NCBI RefSeq assembly: GCF_000626635.1
Contig: NZ_CP007451.1
Span: forward strand, 1,488,001-1,552,000
Direction: 5' to 3'
From: Draconibacterium orientale
GTDB taxonomy: Bacteria; Bacteroidota; Bacteroidia; Bacteroidales; Prolixibacteraceae
Length of the DNA: 64,000 nucleotides
The notes under the pieces were generated by a model. It was not told the DNA's origin. It made no database searches and saw only the letters and a list, made by a program, of their open reading frames with translations. Shown here in pieces: positions 60,720-64,000 of this stretch (positions are counted from its first letter, which is position 1; each line of letters starts with the position of its first letter). Made by a program: the position numbers and the translations under genes.

Positions 60720-62168
60720 TTATTTTTCCCAAATCGAATTCATTTCGTAAACATCAATTTTGTCAATTCCCAGCTCGCCGCCATTGGTGAAAAGTACAAC
60801 GTCGGTAGCTTTTTCGGTTGGGGTGAAACAGTTACTGATCACTTTTTTTCCGTCGTTGGCAAAAATCTCAATCGAGGCGCGATCGAGCAATATTTCAAGT
60901 TTAATTTTATTATCAACAGGCGGAAGAGGCACCGTGCAACCAAGTACGGATAGCGTTTCCCGTTTTACATTGTAAAGGATCTCCGTTCCGGTCGATTTGT
61001 TATCATTACGAAGCATAAAACCAAAATTGTCGGTGGTTTTCAGGTCGAATTCGCCAATAATGTGGAGGCAATCGCCCGATACCTTTTTTAGTTTGTTGTC
61101 GTTAAGCCCGGGAAAAACGTTTTTGTTTTCCCACGAATAATGTTTGCCATGCAATTTTTCGATTTCTGAAACAGGTTTTCGTATGAGCTGGTAGCCATAA
61201 TCGAATTTTGTAACCGATAATTCGCACGGAAACGACATCTGTCCGTTAAAGGGCATGTCGGGAAATTTTCCGCCTCGCATCCAGGCAATTTGTATAACAC
61301 GCCCGTCCGAATCAGGAATGTTGCTCCAGGTTTGTGTGGCGTAATAATTTTTTCCCCAATCGCTTTTCATTTTTGCCGTTTCGGGTGTAAACGATTGCCC
61401 ATCGAAACCACCAATAATATAGCTGCCATCGCCATCAAAAAGTACCCATTTGGTTTCATCGGGGCGGTTGGTTACCTGGAATTTAACCAGATCGGGGCAC
61501 TCGTAAAAACCTGGAATGTGGCTTTGCCATTCCCAGTTAACCAGGTTGGCTGATGTATAGAACGAAACTCCTTTGGTGCCTTCGTCGGTACCCGACTTGC
61601 GGTATAGGGCCATTACCCATTTCCCGCTTTCTTCGTGCCAGAATACTTTCGGATCGCGGGCATCATCATTTTCATCAAGCGGAATTATCGGATTTCCCTC
61701 ATACTTTTCCCAGGTTCTTCCTTTGTTGGTGCTGTAGGCAATCCGCTGGCCGCAGTGCTGGCTGGTGTAAAAAGCAACCAGTGTTTTGGTGTTGCCGTTT
61801 TGTTTTCCAAGCAGGTTGTTTTCATCAACAATTGCCGAGCCCGAATAGGCGGTACATTTTTCTTTATCGGTAGAGCCTTCGTCGGGGTAAAGGGCAATCG
61901 GAAGTGGTTGCCAATGCAATAAATCGGTACTTACAGTGTGTCCCCAGTGCATGTATCCCCATTCATTCCCCTTTGGGTTGTGCTGGTAAAACATGTGGTA
62001 TTCATTATCGTAAAAAACCAGCCCGTTCGGATCGTTATGCCAGTTTTTTTCCGGCGTAAAATGGAATTGTGGCCGGTAAAGTTCGTCGTAAAGTTTTTGC
62101 TCCTTTTTTTGTGCCGGAACACCAATTAGCAGAGCAATAGAGAGTAAGGCTGTTGATAAAAAGTTCAT
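60720..62168 (-). CDS. Glycoside hydrolase family 32 (levanase/inulinase/invertase type)
   Basis: A secreted fructan- or sucrose-hydrolysing enzyme of 482 residues. The signal peptide is MNFLSTALLSIALLIGVPAQ. The nucleophile D46 lies in WHNDPNG (43-49). The transition-state aspartate is in the DARDPKVF segment, and the acid/base glutamate in FYECPDLVKF. The five-bladed propeller is followed by the C-terminal beta-sandwich (IKLEILLDRASIEIFANDG). It releases fructose outside the cytoplasm or in the periplasm. No susCD pair or fructokinase is in the window, so it is not in a typical utilisation locus here. Confidence 0.94.
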   Translation of the reverse strand: MNFLSTALLSIALLIGVPAQKKEQKLYDELYRPQFHFTPEKNWHNDPNGLVFYDNEYHMFYQHNPKGNEWGYMHWGHTVSTDLLHWQPLPIALYPDEGSTDKEKCTAYSGSAIVDENNLLGKQNGNTKTLVAFYTSQHCGQRIAYSTNKGRTWEKYEGNPIIPLDENDDARDPKVFWHEESGKWVMALYRKSGTDEGTKGVSFYTSANLVNWEWQSHIPGFYECPDLVKFQVTNRPDETKWVLFDGDGSYIIGGFDGQSFTPETAKMKSDWGKNYYATQTWSNIPDSDGRVIQIAWMRGGKFPDMPFNGQMSFPCELSVTKFDYGYQLIRKPVSEIEKLHGKHYSWENKNVFPGLNDNKLKKVSGDCLHIIGEFDLKTTDNFGFMLRNDNKSTGTEILYNVKRETLSVLGCTVPLPPVDNKIKLEILLDRASIEIFANDGKKVISNCFTPTEKATDVVLFTNGGELGIDKIDVYEMNSIWEK

Positions 62169-62398
62169 AAAAAAGCGGGTCTTAAATTTTATTACCGAGC
62201 TAAACTTATGAAAAAAAATTTGGTTTAATTAAATTAATTCCTACATTTACCATCACAAACCCATAAATATAGAACCGTTCTTTGACTGGCGCTTTTGATT
62301 TTTCAACACAACATCAATCATCAAATTAAAAATCAAAAGTTGAATTTTTTGCGTTAAGAAACCTTTGTTACAGGGTGGATATTTTGTGGAAGTAAATT

Positions 62399-63116
62399 AC
62401 AAACCCACTGCTTTACATTAACAGAATAGTTGTAAAACAGATTTTTGCTTACTCAATATTTTATCGCTCTTGCAAGAGTTTTGTGAAAAATTTCTCCGGC
62501 TTCAAACGAATGTTTCATTATTTGTAAGAAAGAAGATAGAACCTAATTTAAGTTGTAGTGAAACAAAACCATTTAACTATTGAGGACGCTGTAAACAACA
62601 AAAGAAAATTTATTTACTGATCGCAGTTAAGCGAAACTTATTGGAGTAGGATTGAGGTTTCAACAAACCCAATGATTTACATAACAAACCCGGTAAATCA
62701 TGTCGGAAACCAAAAGTTCAGACAAAACAATAAGGTGCGGGAAAAGATTTCGATCGTAATTTGCTGAGTAAAAAAGTAGGAGTACTTTGTAGGCAAACAT
62801 TAGACAAACGGTCTAAGAAAAGTAAACCCTTCCTCTCAGCAAAATAGCCCGATTTCAGTTTCCGATCTAAGGATTTAAAAAAATCATCAGTTTTTCAGCG
62901 GTAATTTTTGGTCAAACAGAGGCCAGCCAATCAGCAACAATAATTAGGGTATTCTATTAAAAGTCAGGTTCTTTGTAATGAACTATTAGAGGACAATATA
63001 GAAGTCGTTTTCCAAGAAGATTAAGTTCTTTGTTTACTGAAAAAAGTCTTAGGGAATAAGCAAGGCGGGTGTTACAAACCCACTGTTTCAATAACAAACA
63101 AACCCAATTGAAACAG
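62399..63116. repeat. Three hairpins on a common ACAAACCC scaffold
   Basis: Within the gene-free stretch 62169-63215 three hairpins follow the word ACAAACCCA: CTG-TTTACA with TGTAAA-CAG (62408-62440, one bulged base on each side), ATGATTTAC with GTAAATCAT (62672-62701) and CTGTTTCAA with TTGAAACAG (63083-63116). The last two share the loop ATAACAAAC..CCC. Stem sequences differ but remain paired. A further ACAAACCC occurs at 63192. Nothing else was recognised in this interval. Confidence 0.6.
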
Positions 63117-63215
63117 GTGCACCGCCGCGTAAGTTTCCTAAAAACATGCCGAAAACCTTTGCGCAAATTGAGATTTAGGCATGACAATTTTTACAAACCC
63201 TAATTTAAAATTGTA

Positions 63216-64000
63216 ATGAGACATTTAATTATTACCGCCCTGGTATTAGTTGGCGCTTTTTGTGCCAGGGCCGAGCAATCCGATCAGGAAAGGATCACCA
63301 AGATCAATGCCCCGATCAATATTGCTTCTGAAGACAGTAAAAAATCATTTATCGCACCCCATGAAACAAACTTAAAATCCGGTTCGGTATTAAATTCCGA
63401 TTTCCAGGTGGAGTTTGTGAACTTTCCTGAAAATGCAAAACCCGCATTTTTATATGCAGTATCTGTTTACGAAAACCTGATTTCGTCGCCGATACCAGTT
63501 AAGGTTCGTGCAACATGGAAAGGGATGGGAAATAATGTATTGGCGAGTAGTGCGCCAGGCAGTATGTACCGCAACTTTAAAGGTGCACGACTAAGTAATG
63601 TATATTACCCGGTGGCACTGGCTGAAAAATTGGCCGAAAAAGAACTGAACGGTACGGAAGCCGATATCGAGTGTTCGTATAACAGTTCAATTAACTGGTA
63701 TTTTGGTATCAACGGCGATTGCCCGTCAAACGAGTACGATTTTGTAACCGTGGTGTTGCACGAGTTGATACATGGTTTGGGATTTGTTGGCTTTTTCGAT
63801 GTAGAAAACAACCAGGGAATTATTGATAACACGGCGAATGCTCCCAGTATTTACGATGTATATGTTTACAACCAGCTAAACCAGCAAATTGCCGATGAGA
63901 ATATTTTCTCTCGTCCATCAGCAACACTTGCAGAACAATTACTTTCGAATAATCTTGCATTGAAAAATCAGGGAAATTCAGAATCCGTAAAAGTATATGC
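63216..64000 (+). CDS. Secreted metalloprotease-like protein, N-terminal part
   Basis: The frame starts at 63216 and runs off the right edge (261 codons visible). It has a signal peptide, MRHLIITALVLVGAFCARA. The zinc-binding motif is HELIHGLGF (HExxHxxGF), the metzincin-like pattern, preceded by a strand EYDFVTVVL and followed by GFFDVENNQG. An earlier region (SVYENLISSPIPVKVRATWKGM) resembles the N-terminal strand domain of secreted Bacteroidetes peptidases. It is probably exported and may carry a T9SS sorting tail, which would lie outside the window. The upstream gene-free kilobase with hairpins is its only visible control region. Confidence 0.8.
   Translation, partial: MRHLIITALVLVGAFCARAEQSDQERITKINAPINIASEDSKKSFIAPHETNLKSGSVLNSDFQVEFVNFPENAKPAFLYAVSVYENLISSPIPVKVRATWKGMGNNVLASSAPGSMYRNFKGARLSNVYYPVALAEKLAEKELNGTEADIECSYNSSINWYFGINGDCPSNEYDFVTVVLHELIHGLGFVGFFDVENNQGIIDNTANAPSIYDVYVYNQLNQQIADENIFSRPSATLAEQLLSNNLALKNQGNSESVKVY

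Overview
The window looks like a chromosome segment of a Bacteroidota (Bacteroidetes) bacterium, probably a marine or sediment anaerobe or facultative anaerobe of the Marinilabiliales/Prolixibacteraceae type. The order-level guess is inference. Direct support: promoters of the Bacteroidetes form TTG-N20/21-TAnnTTTG (before 46744, 51822 and 58634), many genes without a strong Shine-Dalgarno, abundant lipoprotein signals, a TonB-dependent receptor, LytTR regulation, and Bacteroidetes-only families (DUF6261, DUF6266 remnant, ORF6N).

Layout. 1-24.3 kb is mostly core genome: an outer-membrane protein end, coaX-nadC-nadB, a three-gene RND efflux operon, a phosphofructokinase, a MazG-like protein, an OmpR-type two-component system divergent from an acidic secreted protein, mtnP-mtnA, a HAD phosphatase, three cyclophilins in tandem, an acyl-carrier-like protein and MscS. 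An IS1182-type element follows (24.36-26.13 kb).

26.15-44.56 kb behaves like an integrated island. Its left edge repeats the last 14 bases of the CAT-anticodon tRNA gene that forms its right edge. It is AT-rich and full of broken genes and transposons: helicase and AlbA/HATPase remnants, a frameshifted radical SAM gene, a permease remnant, a class C-like group II intron cut by an IS21 element, and an IS1595 element with a target duplication. Its intact cargo is a deformylase, a methyltransferase, DUF5320 and DUF169 proteins, a TroA-like lipoprotein, a NitT/TauT-type ABC transporter, a TM1266-like regulator and a TonB receptor. The last three groups could form one uptake module.

44.6-64 kb returns to core genes: a Tat-exported Gfo/Idh/MocA oxidoreductase, AhpC-type peroxiredoxin plus OsmC, a LytTR regulator whose kinase is broken, two lipoproteins sharing a leader, a DEAD-box helicase, a creatininase-family enzyme, PepE, an AspT/YidE-type transporter, a thioredoxin, a GH32 enzyme and the start of a secreted metalloprotease.

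The most unusual structure is at 51.72-52.81 kb. A strong promoter preceded by two direct repeats drives a leader holding six hairpin units with an exact 42-bp period. Each is TTTCCG-N6-CGGAAA with a different 6-nt core and a 24-nt linker, followed directly by a DUF6261-family gene. Other structured non-coding DNA includes two copies of a three-hairpin palindromic element, a MITE-like element of about 390 bp, three hairpins on one scaffold upstream of the last gene, and several tRNA fragments.
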